Shown: piece after piece, positions 26,116 to 33,952 of the stretch
Layout: every line of letters starts with the position of its first letter
Position numbering within the stretch: the stretch's first letter is position 1
DNA from: Rhodococcus zopfii NBRC 100606 = JCM 9919
GTDB taxonomy: Bacteria > Actinomycetota > Actinomycetes > Mycobacteriales > Mycobacteriaceae
Assembly: GCF_001895025.1 (NCBI RefSeq)
Contig: NZ_BCXI01000008.1
Coordinates: 81,758 to 145,757, forward strand
DNA length: 64,000 bases
Direction: 5' to 3'
Notes under the pieces: generated by a model
Database searches by the model: none
Told to the model about the DNA's origin: nothing
The model's input: only the letters and a program-made list of their open reading frames with translations
Made by a program: the position numbers and the translations under genes

Positions 26116-26604
26116 ATGACGAACCCTCTCGGACAGCCCGGCCGGCCCGCCCCGGGCCTGCCGACCCCGCCGAGCGGTTGGCCGGTCGGCTCGTACACGA
26201 CCTATGCCGAGGCCCAGCGCGCCGTCGACTTCCTGTCCGACGAGAACTTCTCGGTCCAGGACGTCACGATCGTCGGTGTCGATCTCATGCAGGTCGAGCG
26301 CGTCACCGGCCGGTTGACATGGCCGAAGGTGATCGGTGGGGGAATCGTGTCGGGTGCCTGGCTCGGTCTGTTCTTCGGCCTGCTGCTGGGAATCTTCTCC
26401 ACCGATTTCCTCGGCCCGCTGCTCGTGGGTCTGGTCGGCGGCATCGTGTTCGGTCTGATCTCGGCGTCGATCCCGTATGCCGCGACGCGCGGCCAGCGGG
26501 ACTTCTCGTCGACGATGCAGCTGGTCGCGGGCCGCTACGACGTGCTGTGCGAACCGAAGACCGCCGAACGCGCCCGCGATCTGCTCGCCAAGCTGGCCCT
26601 GTAG
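26116..26604 (+). CDS. General-stress-protein-17M-like membrane protein (Rv1234-like)
   Basis: The 162-residue protein has a proline-rich start, a ferredoxin-like N-terminal domain (SYTTYAEAQRAVDFLSDENF, V-T-I-V-G-V-D) found in GSP17M-like proteins, and a glycine-zipper helical hairpin (GGGIVSGAWLGLFFGLLLGI and a second helix) inserted before the last strand, which ends in VAGRYDVLCEPKTAERAR. ATG 26116 is preferred because AAGGAG lies nine bases upstream; ATG 26110 is too close. The function is unknown. It occupies the Rv1234 position, next to which M. tuberculosis has lpqY-sugABC; those genes are absent here. Confidence 0.75.
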   Translation: MTNPLGQPGRPAPGLPTPPSGWPVGSYTTYAEAQRAVDFLSDENFSVQDVTIVGVDLMQVERVTGRLTWPKVIGGGIVSGAWLGLFFGLLLGIFSTDFLGPLLVGLVGGIVFGLISASIPYAATRGQRDFSSTMQLVAGRYDVLCEPKTAERARDLLAKLAL

Positions 26605-26623
26605 CACCGCAGAGGCGGCCACC

Positions 26624-27472
26624 GTGGATCCGGGCGAGATCGCCGACGAGCTGTACGGACTCGACCCGAACGAGTTCGTCGCGGCGAGGGACGAGCGCAT
26701 CGCGCGGGCCCGCAAGGCCGGTGACCGGGACTCGGCGGCGGCGATCGGCAAGCTGCGCAAGCCGACGGTCGCGGCGTGGCTGGTGAACCTGCTCGCCCGC
26801 GACCGCGCCGACGAACTCGCCGCGCTGCTCGACCTCGGCGCTGCCCTGCGTACCGCGCAGCGCCGGCTGTCAGGCCGCGATCTGCGCAGACTCTCGGGGC
26901 AGCGTCGTCAGGCGGTCGGGGCGCTCGAACGTGAGGCGGGCCGGCTCGCCGTCGCGCACGGACGACGAGTGAGCGAGGCAGCGTTGCGCGAGGTCGGGCA
27001 GACCCTCAATGCCGCTCTCGCCGATCCGGACATCGAGGAGCGAGTGCGGGCCGGCCGGCTCGAAACCTCCTTGGAATACAGCGGATTCGGAGATGCGGGC
27101 ACGGCTCCGCTGTCCGTCGTCCGCGACCGGGCGAAGGACATCGGCGCCGAATCGGGAGCGGAGGACGAGCAGGCACGCGCGGCCGCGAAGGAGAAGGAAC
27201 GGGCCCGCGCGGCCGAGCTGGAACACGCGGTCGCCGAAGCGGAAGCCGCCCGCGCAGCCGCCGACGAAGCCCGGGCCGCGGCCGAACGAGCCGAACAGGA
27301 ACTCCCCCGCCACGATGCGCGGGTGCGGGAGCTGCGCGAGCGACTCGCGCATGCCGAACAGCAACGCGAGTTCGCGCGCAGCGCAGCCACTGCAGCGGCG
27401 CAGGACAGGACGGCCGCGGAGCGCGCATTGTCGGCGGCGAATGCGGCCGTCGCGCGGCTGCGTGGCGAGTGA
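26624..27472 (+). CDS. Coiled-coil protein of unknown function
   Basis: The 282-residue protein starts at GTG 26624 behind AGAGG. Residues 1-180 are helical with a recognisable block (ELYGLDPNEFVAARDERIAR, then LRKPTVAAWLVNLLAR) shared by actinobacterial hypothetical proteins. Residues 180-282 form an uninterrupted Ala/Glu/Arg coiled coil. No catalytic motif, signal or membrane segment is seen. It starts 19 bp after the preceding gene and is probably cotranscribed. It is the last intact chromosomal gene before the integrated element. Confidence 0.7.
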   Translation: MDPGEIADELYGLDPNEFVAARDERIARARKAGDRDSAAAIGKLRKPTVAAWLVNLLARDRADELAALLDLGAALRTAQRRLSGRDLRRLSGQRRQAVGALEREAGRLAVAHGRRVSEAALREVGQTLNAALADPDIEERVRAGRLETSLEYSGFGDAGTAPLSVVRDRAKDIGAESGAEDEQARAAAKEKERARAAELEHAVAEAEAARAAADEARAAAERAEQELPRHDARVRELRERLAHAEQQREFARSAATAAAQDRTAAERALSAANAAVARLRGE

Positions 27473-27507
27473 CTGCGCGACCGGGGTTGCCTTCGAGCGG
27501 TGATCCT

Positions 27508-27830
27508 CTACGGAACCTCGCCGCCGGCGGCGTCCCCGGCCGGTTCCCGCAGCCAGCGTCGCCGGTGTTCGCGCAGCTCGGTGTCGCGGCGGGCGCGGTA
27601 GTGCGCCAATGCCGCGGACAGTAGATCCCCGAGATGGTGCCGGTGGTTGACCCGCGGTGTCCGTTCCGGGTCGATGTGCGGGGGCGGGATCCAGTCGGTG
27701 CGGCCCGGATACTCCCACTCTGTTGGTGCGACTCTCGTTTGCCGGCCGCCGGGTCCCTCGTGCACCAGCGCGTGGCAGGCGTCGCAGGCCGGGTCCTCGT
27801 GCTGATGTCGGTGGGGCCGCCGTCCTTCCA
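27508..27830 (-). pseudogene. DUF222-HNH endonuclease gene, C-terminal part left of the element
   Basis: Downstream of the att core the minus strand encodes W-K-D-G-G-P-T-D-I-S, part of an HNH motif, then after a frame change PACDACHALVHEGPGGRQ and WIPPPHIDPERTPRVNHRHH to a TAG at 27508. This is the end of a 13E12-family (DUF222 plus HNH) gene whose other part lies at 39180-39516, 11.35 kb away. The frame change near 27808 shows that the gene carries a lesion apart from the insertion. The HNH C-x2-C-H-A-L-V-H segment itself is well conserved. Confidence 0.8.
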
Positions 27831-27852
27831 GACAAAGTATCCCAAACAGTAC
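27828..27852 (-). other. attL of the element
   Basis: On the minus strand the element arm GTACTGTTTGGGATACTTTG, then TC, meets the host sequence at TGG followed by AAGGACGGCGGC. The arm mirrors the arm at attR in 17 of 21 positions. Host-side translation from the TGG is in frame with the HNH motif. Confidence 0.8.
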
Positions 27853-27899
27853 ACCACCGAGCTCATAATCTACGCTGGTCAAGGCCCGATTACACAGAA

Positions 27900-27933
27900 C
27901 TCGCCCCCGGCATTAGACCGCACCGGGGGCGAG
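27900..27933 (-). terminator. Terminator hairpin after the capsid gene
   Basis: CTCGCCCCCGG and CCGGGGGCGAG form a perfect 11-bp stem around a 12-nt loop, 21 bp beyond the capsid stop. On the minus strand it is followed by TTCTGTGT. It also insulates the element from the flanking gene. Confidence 0.8.
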
Positions 27934-27953
27934 TGTTGCGCGCTGGCCGCGCG

Positions 27954-29054
27954 TCAGAAGATCGACGGGCTGGTGTACTCCGCCGCCTCCGTGATTTGGA
28001 GGACAGCAGCAGCGCCGCGACGCTTGACGCCGACGCCGAAGCCGCGCGAGTAGTAGGACTCGATCAGCGGGTACGCGTTATCGGAGCCGGGGAACAACTG
28101 CAAGCCACGCAGCCCCGGCTGGGTGTGCTCGCGGAATCCCAACGGTGCAGACTGCGCGCCCGACGCAATCGCTGTCACGTACCCCGACGGCACGAAGTGG
28201 TTCGTCACGACGTACGCCTCGCCGTACGAACCGAGGACCTTGAGGCCCTCATACGATGCGGGAGCGCGATCACCGATGATCGCCTCATTGCTGAGGAACG
28301 CAGGGGCATTGGCCGCAGGGATGAAGTCATTCGCCGCTTTGCCGCCGTCTGCTGCGACCTGGCCGGCTCGGAACGTCGTGATGATGTCCGCGTCATCCGG
28401 GTGGGCGAGAATGACGATCTGCGAACCGAAGTCAGCCCCGTAGCCGTGCTCGGTCACGTTGCGGATCAGGTAGTCGAGATCGACTGCCTCGAACGCTCCG
28501 CTGGTCGTGGCGTAGTGGTTGTGACCAGGAGCGAACGACTTGCCCGCATAGCTCGGCGGTGTCGAATCCGCTTCACCGTCCCAGAGTGAGTACACGGGGA
28601 CGTTGTACTCGTTGACCGGGCGCGTGAGGGGGCCGGTCTTGGTCATCAGCGCGCCCATGACGTGCTGGAAGATCAGACGGTTGTCACCTTCGAGCACCGA
28701 AGCGTGGAGAGTTTCGAGCTGCCCAGCCTCAACCTGCGCAAGGTACATCCGAGTCCACGACTTGCGAATGTCGTACCAGCGCAACGGGTACCCGACTTCG
28801 AGCAGCGACGGCGATACCCTCGTGCTCTTCGGAACGCCGAACTCGCTGGCCTCCTCGAAGTCTGCTCCGCCTGTCGCCTGTTCGGTGTCGTCCTGCGCTC
28901 GGGTCGTGTTCTCCGTGAAGAGGTTCACGACCGCGCTACGGTTCGTGTTCAGCAGTTCCAGTGTCGTCTGGAACTCGGACCAGATTGTCCCCCAGTCTTT
29001 TCCGTCCTTGGTGGTATGAACGTCGCCGACTGTTGAGTAGCCTTGTGCGGCCAT
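27954..29054 (-). CDS. Phage major capsid protein
   Basis: The 366-residue product starts at ATG 29054, five bases after GGGAGG. It resembles a family of actinophage major capsid proteins by its start (VHTTKDGKDWGTIWSEFQTT), F-E-E-A-S-E-F-G, a central LEGDNRLIFQHVMGALMT helix, L-W-D-G-E-A-D-S-T-P-P-S-Y-A-G-K-S-F, H-G-Y-G-A-D-F-G-S-Q and the C-terminal P-L-G-F-R-E-H-T-Q-P, Y-P-L-I-E-S-Y-Y-S-R-G-F-G-V-G. The HK97 fold is inferred from family resemblance. No scaffold, protease, portal or large terminase gene accompanies it and it is transcribed away from the rest of the element. It may build small capsids with helper proteins or perturb helper capsids. Confidence 0.82.
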   Translation of the reverse strand: MAAQGYSTVGDVHTTKDGKDWGTIWSEFQTTLELLNTNRSAVVNLFTENTTRAQDDTEQATGGADFEEASEFGVPKSTRVSPSLLEVGYPLRWYDIRKSWTRMYLAQVEAGQLETLHASVLEGDNRLIFQHVMGALMTKTGPLTRPVNEYNVPVYSLWDGEADSTPPSYAGKSFAPGHNHYATTSGAFEAVDLDYLIRNVTEHGYGADFGSQIVILAHPDDADIITTFRAGQVAADGGKAANDFIPAANAPAFLSNEAIIGDRAPASYEGLKVLGSYGEAYVVTNHFVPSGYVTAIASGAQSAPLGFREHTQPGLRGLQLFPGSDNAYPLIESYYSRGFGVGVKRRGAAAVLQITEAAEYTSPSIF

Positions 29055-29110
29055 GAGAGCCTCCCTCTCGAAGTGGTTCGTAGGACCTTCCAGCAGCGAC
29101 GATACGCGGA

Positions 29111-29152
29111 TTACGTTGCGTAACAGACGATTTGCGGTACCTAGCGCGCTAG
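29111..29152. promoter_or_regulatory. Two palindromes between the capsid and the rightward operon
   Basis: TTACG-TTG-CGTAA (29111-29123) and CTAGCGCGCTAG (29141-29152) lie in the 134-bp divergent region. GGTACC also occurs at 29136-29141 and 29163-29168. This region must hold the promoters of both transcripts; no confident -35/-10 pair stands out. Confidence 0.45.
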
Positions 29153-29188
29153 ACTGGACGCAGGTACCCAACACCAAGGGAGAGCAAC

Positions 29189-29650
29189 ATGATTGACGCC
29201 ATCATCCGATCCGAAGCGCTGTGGCCGTACAACGCTCACCTGCTGGAACATCCACGCATTGAGGATTACGTACGGTTCGTGCTGCGCGGTCGGGGAGACG
29301 CGACCTACGACGGTCCAGCATTGATTACCCCTATCGGACTTGGTGATACGCCGAGCCGAGGTCACCGCGATCTACCGGGGTTCGCAGATGTCGAGTGCCT
29401 GACCGACCTACAGACGAACGTGGCGATGTATCCCGTCGATGATCCGGCCGTGATGATCGCGAAGATGGCGTACATCATCAGCAAGGGGAACGCGTGCAAC
29501 GCTTCGGGATTCGCCTGCGCGACCTGTTCTCATCCGCTGTCGGACTTCGAGATCCTGTGGGTCAGCGCGCCACCGAGCATTATCGGCGTCCCCCTGTGCT
29601 CGACCTGCGCACCGGCGATCATCCTCGATTACAACCCAGTGAGGATCTGA
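29189..29650 (+). CDS. Satellite protein with a C-terminal zinc ribbon, unknown function
   Basis: The 153-residue product starts at ATG 29189 after AGGGAGAGCAAC. The first 95 residues show no family I recognise. The C-terminal third has two C-x2-C knuckles (C-A-T-C and C-S-T-C, 32 residues apart, with an earlier C-N-A-S-G-F-A-C) separated by a hydrophobic strand, consistent with one zinc ribbon. Its stop is one base before the start of the TerS-like gene, so the two are cotranslated. A role with DNA packaging or transcription is only guessed from position. Confidence 0.6.
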   Translation: MIDAIIRSEALWPYNAHLLEHPRIEDYVRFVLRGRGDATYDGPALITPIGLGDTPSRGHRDLPGFADVECLTDLQTNVAMYPVDDPAVMIAKMAYIISKGNACNASGFACATCSHPLSDFEILWVSAPPSIIGVPLCSTCAPAIILDYNPVRI

Positions 29651-29651
29651 C

Positions 29652-30347
29652 GTGCCAAAGTGCAACGCAACCACGCAGTTCGACAACCGAGGCAGAGGCG
29701 GCAAGCCGTGCACCCGGTGGGCCGTGAACGGTAGCACCAAGTGCTTTGCGCACGGAGGTACCAAGGACACCACCACGCCGGAGGCTGTGGCGACTCGCCC
29801 CGACAACACTCGACAGCCGTGCAACGCTCGACGGGCGGACGGTGAACCCTGCGGCAACTACGCCATGCAAGGGGGCACCGTCTGCGTCAAGCACGGCGGA
29901 CGAGTGCCCCTGACGAGGCAGTCCGCAGCAGCACGACTGCTCGACCTGCGCCTGCGCGCCATCGGCGTTGTAGACGGAATGCTCGATGACGAATCACTCG
30001 AGCCTGCCGTACGACTGCGCGCAGCCCAGCTCGTGCTCGACCGCACCGGGCTGGGGCCGACCAGCCGCATCGAGCACGAGGTAGGCGACATCAAGCCCTA
30101 CGAGCGACTGCTGACCGAGGTGAAGCGAGACGTAGCGCTCCCTCCCGGCGAGTCGGACGCGGACGAACCCCAACACGAGATCATCGACGCCGAAGTGGTC
30201 GAACCTACGGAGTCAGCGCAGGACTGGCCCGTGGGTAAGCCGGCCTGGGACCCGAACAGGAAGTACACCGAACCTGAGCCAGAGCCCGAACCCGAGGAGA
30301 ACCACGTGGTCGTGGCGTTCCCGCGACCACCGAGGAACCATTACTAA
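29652..30347 (+). CDS. Putative small-terminase-like (TerS-like) zinc-binding protein
   Basis: The 231-residue product starts at GTG 29652. It has two related N-terminal zinc modules: C-N-A-T-T...C-T-R-W...C-F-A-H-G-G and C-N-A-R-R-A-D-G-E-P-C-G-N-Y...C-V-K-H-G-G. A helical region follows, RLLDLRLRAIGVVDGMLDDE and VRLRAAQLVLDRTGLGP. That last stretch is typical of actinophage proteins annotated near terminases as small subunits. The tail is acidic (repeated E-P). A satellite-encoded TerS would direct helper packaging to satellite DNA; that is inference, and the protein may instead be a transcription factor. Confidence 0.5.
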   Translation: MPKCNATTQFDNRGRGGKPCTRWAVNGSTKCFAHGGTKDTTTPEAVATRPDNTRQPCNARRADGEPCGNYAMQGGTVCVKHGGRVPLTRQSAAARLLDLRLRAIGVVDGMLDDESLEPAVRLRAAQLVLDRTGLGPTSRIEHEVGDIKPYERLLTEVKRDVALPPGESDADEPQHEIIDAEVVEPTESAQDWPVGKPAWDPNRKYTEPEPEPEPEENHVVVAFPRPPRNHY

Positions 30348-30400
30348 CAGCCTGTGGATAACTTCCTGCACCTCGTCGCCCGGACCGGTAGGTTCGGGCG

Positions 30401-30577
30401 ATGACGTTCTCTCGGGAGTTCCTTGCTGAGTTCCACGCTGGCGTCCATCCGGACGATCCCCAGCTACTCGCTCGCATCTACGCAGATGAGCGCGCTGTCG
30501 CCTATCTGGAGGCCCTGGAGGGCGTGACTGATCTGTTGCGCCAGTACGGGCGCGGCCCGATCTCCCGATCAGGCTGA
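30401..30577 (+). CDS. Small acidic satellite protein (58 aa)
   Basis: ATG 30401 opens a 58-codon frame (MTFSREFLAEFHAGVHPDDP, then QLLARIYADERAVAYLEALE) that is helical and acidic with no cysteine. It fills most of the gap between the TerS-like and HNH genes. The upstream GGTAGG is a modest ribosome site. I do not recognise the family. Confidence 0.5.
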   Translation: MTFSREFLAEFHAGVHPDDPQLLARIYADERAVAYLEALEGVTDLLRQYGRGPISRSG

Positions 30578-30608
30578 GCTGTCGCACCCTGTCGATACCA
30601 TCACGAAC

Positions 30609-32216
30609 GTGACAAGCACGGACAGCCGCATCAATACCTGCAAAGTGGACGGCTGCGCCCGTAAGGTCTCGATTAAGAGGCATGCACTATGCGAGAAGCA
30701 CTACCAAGCCTTCTGGAAGTACGGCGACCCGAACGGCAGCGACAAACGCGTTCAAGGAGGCCCGTGCGCAGTACCCGACTGCGGACAACCCCGGAGTAGC
30801 CGCGAGGGGTACTGCCAGAAGCACAGACTCCGGTTCCTCCGCACGGGCTCGCTCGAAAAGCGGAAGCCACTCGACTGCGCGCAACCACACTGCGCACAGC
30901 CCGCGAAAGTTAAGGGCCTATGCCAGCGGCACTATGACAAGGCACGAGGGTCCGCTAGGAATACCACGCGTATCTGCACCGTGGAGGGGTGCGATAGACC
31001 TACCAAAGCGCGCGGTCGGTGTCCTCGTCACTACTCGGAGTTGCAGCGGGCTGGAGCACTTGACTCCGCGCCCCTATTGTCCGACGAGCGGACCTCCTCC
31101 TCCCCCGCGGAGTGCGTAGAGTCCAACTGCACCCGGACGCCCACCAAAGATGGGCGCTGCGTGATCCACCACAACCGGTTTCGCGCAGGCCACCGTATCG
31201 ACCGGCTGTGCAGAGGTTGTGGTGCGGATCTCACGGGTAAGCCCAGCGGCCAGCGGTACTGCACCAGGGACTGCAAGCCTCGATGCTCTGGTCCCGAATG
31301 TGACCGCATCGCGATCGGACGTGGACTCTGCTCCTCACACCTGAAGCAAAAGAATGCGGGGGAGGTTCTACGCCCAATTGGGACTCGTGTCGCGAGGCCG
31401 TCCAATGCCCCCTGCGATTGGTGCGACGATCCGGTCGGGGAGAACAACACCGGTAGGTTTTGCTCTGTTGTGTGCCGAAATCTAGCTAGAAGGCATGCAG
31501 CGGCTGCTATTTCAGGAGAATGCGCACAGTGCGGAACGACTATCGACTATCTCGCTCCAGCCAACGGAGGAAAGAGACTAACCCCTGTCTCCAAGCGCCT
31601 ATGTGACGATTGTCGACACCGGAGCGCATCGTTGTACATGTCCGCTGAGGCGCTTCGCGAACGAGACGGCGACGACTGCTCCCTGTGCGGTCTACCCGTT
31701 CCGAAAGATGCAGTAAGGCCGCACCCGCTGGCACCTGAGGTAGACCACGTGCTGCCGATTTCGCGCGGTGGAACGCACGACCCAGAGAACCTCGCGCTGG
31801 CTCACAAGACTTGCAATATCACGAAGGGCAACAAGCCCGCTCGATGGAAGCGCAACCCCGACGAGGTCGCACCACTCCTCGCCGAATGGGAAGCAAGCGG
31901 CATGATACCAACGCGAACCGAGTGCTCCGTCGATGACTGTGACCGTCGCGCCGAGTCGTATGGGATGTGCCAGAAGCATCGGCGTCGATTCCTCAAACAC
32001 GGCACAACTGAGCTACCACCGAAACCCACGATCTGTTCCGAAGACGGTTGCACGAAACCCATACGCGCTCGCGGCCTTTGCAAGCCTCATTACCAACGCG
32101 GTCTCAACAGAGGGAAGACCTGCTCAGAGGACGGATGCGAAAAGGAATCCAACACACGGGGACTCTGCAAACCGCACTATAACCGGTGGTTGCGCGACCG
32201 ACCCGCTCGCACGTAA
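30609..32216 (+). CDS. HNH endonuclease embedded in an array of zinc fingers
   Basis: The 535-residue protein contains nine modules of the form C-x4-C-x8/9-C-x2-H, for example C-T-V-E-G-C-D-R-P-T-K-A-R-G-R-C-P-R-H-Y. Six precede and three follow a central HNH domain. Two or three further C-x2-C type knuckles lie between about residues 195 and 330. The HNH domain runs from C-S-L-C-G-L-P-V near 358 through E-V-D-H-V-L-P-I-S-R-G-G-T-H to C-N-I-T-K-G-N near 405, with the catalytic His present. Phage HNH proteins often have one or two such fingers; nine is exceptional. Sequence-specific DNA cleavage, for example in packaging or in attack on helper or host DNA, is plausible. It starts at GTG 30609. 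Confidence 0.8.
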   Translation: MTSTDSRINTCKVDGCARKVSIKRHALCEKHYQAFWKYGDPNGSDKRVQGGPCAVPDCGQPRSSREGYCQKHRLRFLRTGSLEKRKPLDCAQPHCAQPAKVKGLCQRHYDKARGSARNTTRICTVEGCDRPTKARGRCPRHYSELQRAGALDSAPLLSDERTSSSPAECVESNCTRTPTKDGRCVIHHNRFRAGHRIDRLCRGCGADLTGKPSGQRYCTRDCKPRCSGPECDRIAIGRGLCSSHLKQKNAGEVLRPIGTRVARPSNAPCDWCDDPVGENNTGRFCSVVCRNLARRHAAAAISGECAQCGTTIDYLAPANGGKRLTPVSKRLCDDCRHRSASLYMSAEALRERDGDDCSLCGLPVPKDAVRPHPLAPEVDHVLPISRGGTHDPENLALAHKTCNITKGNKPARWKRNPDEVAPLLAEWEASGMIPTRTECSVDDCDRRAESYGMCQKHRRRFLKHGTTELPPKPTICSEDGCTKPIRARGLCKPHYQRGLNRGKTCSEDGCEKESNTRGLCKPHYNRWLRDRPART

Positions 32217-32284
32217 CGCATACGCAGAATGCGGCGCGACAGCCGGCCGCCCTTGTAATGGACGGTCGGCCACGTCATCTGAAC

Positions 32285-32944
32285 CTACCCCGGCTTCGGC
32301 ACGCGTACCCAATAGCTCGACCTTGCGTCGCCAGCGAGCATTAGGCCAACGGGTAGCGACAGCTCTCGTCCTTTCCGATGGTCTACGACCTTGACCGCCT
32401 TCATCAGGGCCTCGTCCCACAAGGGGCCACCCGAACGACGCTCGGACGTCTTCACGTACGTCACCTCCACAGTCCCCGACCTTTCCACCACCTCGTTGGG
32501 TGGCTCTGGAACTTCATCCGGCACCAATATTTTCCGCTCCCTGGATGGCTGGGATTTGGGCGGTTCGCTTGCGTTGGCAAGCAACGCTTTACGTGTTTCC
32601 ACGATGGCGTTGTAGAACGCATCCGATACGGTGATCCGGTCCAGATCGGTCAACCCCAGTGCGTCCAGATCGATCATGGCCGCGATGGTGTAGTCATCGA
32701 CTGCACTGTCGTCCTCGTCCCACTCATCGAAGTAGCGCCGCCGAATGTCATGGGAGTTGCCACCCCTCGCGACATAGGTGACGTGGCTGTCCATCGCACG
32801 ACCGGACGCACTGATGGCGCGAACCTGTAAACAGTCGCGATCACTTAGCTCCTGCCAGATCCGCTGCGCCAACTGCTCGGCACCGTGGCGATCGTGGTGA
32901 GTCTTGAACAGCCGGAAAGCAAGTGGCTTGCGTCTGGCGCTCAT
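32285..32944 (-). CDS. Satellite protein of unknown function (219 aa)
   Basis: The product starts at ATG 32944, overlapping the stop of the upstream gene by ATGA, so the two form one leftward operon. Residues 1-120 look globular, with MIDLDALGLTDLDRITVSDA near the middle. A charged Pro/Glu linker (about 130-165) leads to a short C-terminal domain ending in S-Y-W-V-R-V-P-K-P-G. No signal peptide, membrane helix or nuclease motif is visible. The operon is divergent from the HTH regulator, the usual place for genes expressed in the integrated state. Confidence 0.55.
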   Translation of the reverse strand: MSARRKPLAFRLFKTHHDRHGAEQLAQRIWQELSDRDCLQVRAISASGRAMDSHVTYVARGGNSHDIRRRYFDEWDEDDSAVDDYTIAAMIDLDALGLTDLDRITVSDAFYNAIVETRKALLANASEPPKSQPSRERKILVPDEVPEPPNEVVERSGTVEVTYVKTSERRSGGPLWDEALMKAVKVVDHRKGRELSLPVGLMLAGDARSSYWVRVPKPG

Positions 32945-33315
32945 GGCAGGGCCTCACGTCCGAGAAATGACAACTGGGTGTCATAGGTGACGTCGATGTC
33001 TACGGCTTCGACGTCACCGACCCAAACCTGCGTACGGATGAACTCGACCGACGCGACACTCGTGTGTAGTGCGTCAGCGATTGCTTTCCCGATCGTCACC
33101 GCTTCGGAGACGTGGTCATAGCGCGGATTGTCGTGGGCAAAAACGAGGTCCATCGTGTTCCCACCGCATAGGTACACATCGTGGAAATGCGGGGTGGCCT
33201 CGAACTGCTGCATGCCCAGACCGTCGATCCACTGGTCAAGTATCGCACCGGGAAGGCGGTTCGGCGAGTTGAACTCGAAGGAGACAGCATAGGTGCTGTC
33301 GTAGCGATCGTTCAT
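32941..33315 (-). CDS. Satellite protein of unknown function (124 aa), first gene of the leftward operon
   Basis: ATG 33315 lies eight bases after AAGGGG. The frame is open further upstream, but no better ribosome site is seen there. The 124-residue product begins MNDRYDSTYAVSFEFNSPNR and contains an H-F-H-D-V-Y-L-C-G-G-N-T-M-D motif and a C-terminal beta-rich half (VEFIRTQVWVGDVEAVDIDV). I do not recognise the family. Its coupling to the next gene suggests a two-component function, possibly immunity or interference with other phages. This rests on position only. Confidence 0.55.
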   Translation of the reverse strand: MNDRYDSTYAVSFEFNSPNRLPGAILDQWIDGLGMQQFEATPHFHDVYLCGGNTMDLVFAHDNPRYDHVSEAVTIGKAIADALHTSVASVEFIRTQVWVGDVEAVDIDVTYDTQLSFLGREALP

Positions 33316-33505
33316 AGGTTGCGCCCCTTGGGTCGGGAACCAATCCGAACCTGGGCACGAACGAACCCAGCTCGGATTCGTTCGGTACGTGCAGCGGAGC
33401 AGTGCTGCGCCGTCCATGATGCACGCCGAGACGGGCCAGGTCAAACCCTGAAACCTATTGACAAGCGCAGCCTAACCTCACGAACCGCGCCGACCAGCGG
33501 GGTCG

Positions 33506-33624
33506 TTGTCTGACGGGCCTCGCTCGGCTAACGTGGCGTCTGGTCGAACGATTTCGACCCCTACGCGTTCTCCGTCCAAGTGCGGAGAGGCAACCACGGA
33601 TCACTTCGCCTGCTCGTAGCGAAG
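33506..33624 (+). promoter_or_regulatory. Promoter and operator of the HTH regulator (361-bp divergent region)
   Basis: TTGTCT (33506-33511), a 17-nt spacer and TAACGT (33529-33534) form a reasonable sigma-A promoter. The perfect inverted repeat GGTCGAA-CGAT-TTCGACC (33542-33559) sits at the expected transcript start, as an autorepressor site would. CTTCGC-N9-GCGAAG (33604-33624) follows in the leader. The remainder of 33316-33676 shows no gene. Confidence 0.6.
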
Positions 33625-33676
33625 AACCGAGAGTGGCGCGACGGTACGGGCTTCCATTTCGCTCTGGGAGCACCCT

Positions 33677-33952
33677 ATGCCTCGCGCAGTCACTACCTTT
33701 GGCCCTCATGGTCGGCAACCCCTCGCCGACTTCATCGCCCGCGATAGGTGGACGTACGTCCTACTCGGCGATGAACTCGGCGTCAGCGAGCGCCACGTCC
33801 GAAACACCGTCAACGGGTGGACGCGTCCGAATGCGATACTTCGCGAACGCCTTCCGGAACTCTTCGAGGTTCCGCTGTCGGGCCTGTTCACCGAGTCGGC
33901 CATCGCCGAAGCTTTTGCGACCCGCCCGAAGCGCACGGCGTCGGCGTCATGA
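33677..33952 (+). CDS. Small HTH regulator of the element
   Basis: The 91-residue product has a helix-turn-helix from about residue 18 to 58 (L-A-D-F-I-A-R-D-R-W-T-Y, L-G-D-E-L-G-V-S-E-R-H-V-R-N-T-V-N-G-W), resembling XRE-like domains. A short C-terminal region follows. It stands alone behind its own promoter and operator and overlaps the next gene by 4 bp, so it heads the rightward replication operon. It may be the repressor or the activator of replication; an excisionase role (recombination directionality factor) is also possible because no separate one is seen. Confidence 0.65.
   Translation: MPRAVTTFGPHGRQPLADFIARDRWTYVLLGDELGVSERHVRNTVNGWTRPNAILRERLPELFEVPLSGLFTESAIAEAFATRPKRTASAS

Noticed and set aside
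27828..27834. GTC as the att crossover core
   Set aside because: It is shared by both junctions but would leave the restored HNH gene out of frame and the attP arms off-centre; TGG satisfies both.
27006..27866. 286-codon minus-strand frame spanning the left junction
   Set aside because: Only its first part (W-K-D-G-G-P-T-D-I-S) is meaningful, as part of the split HNH gene; the rest is a shadow of the coiled-coil gene.
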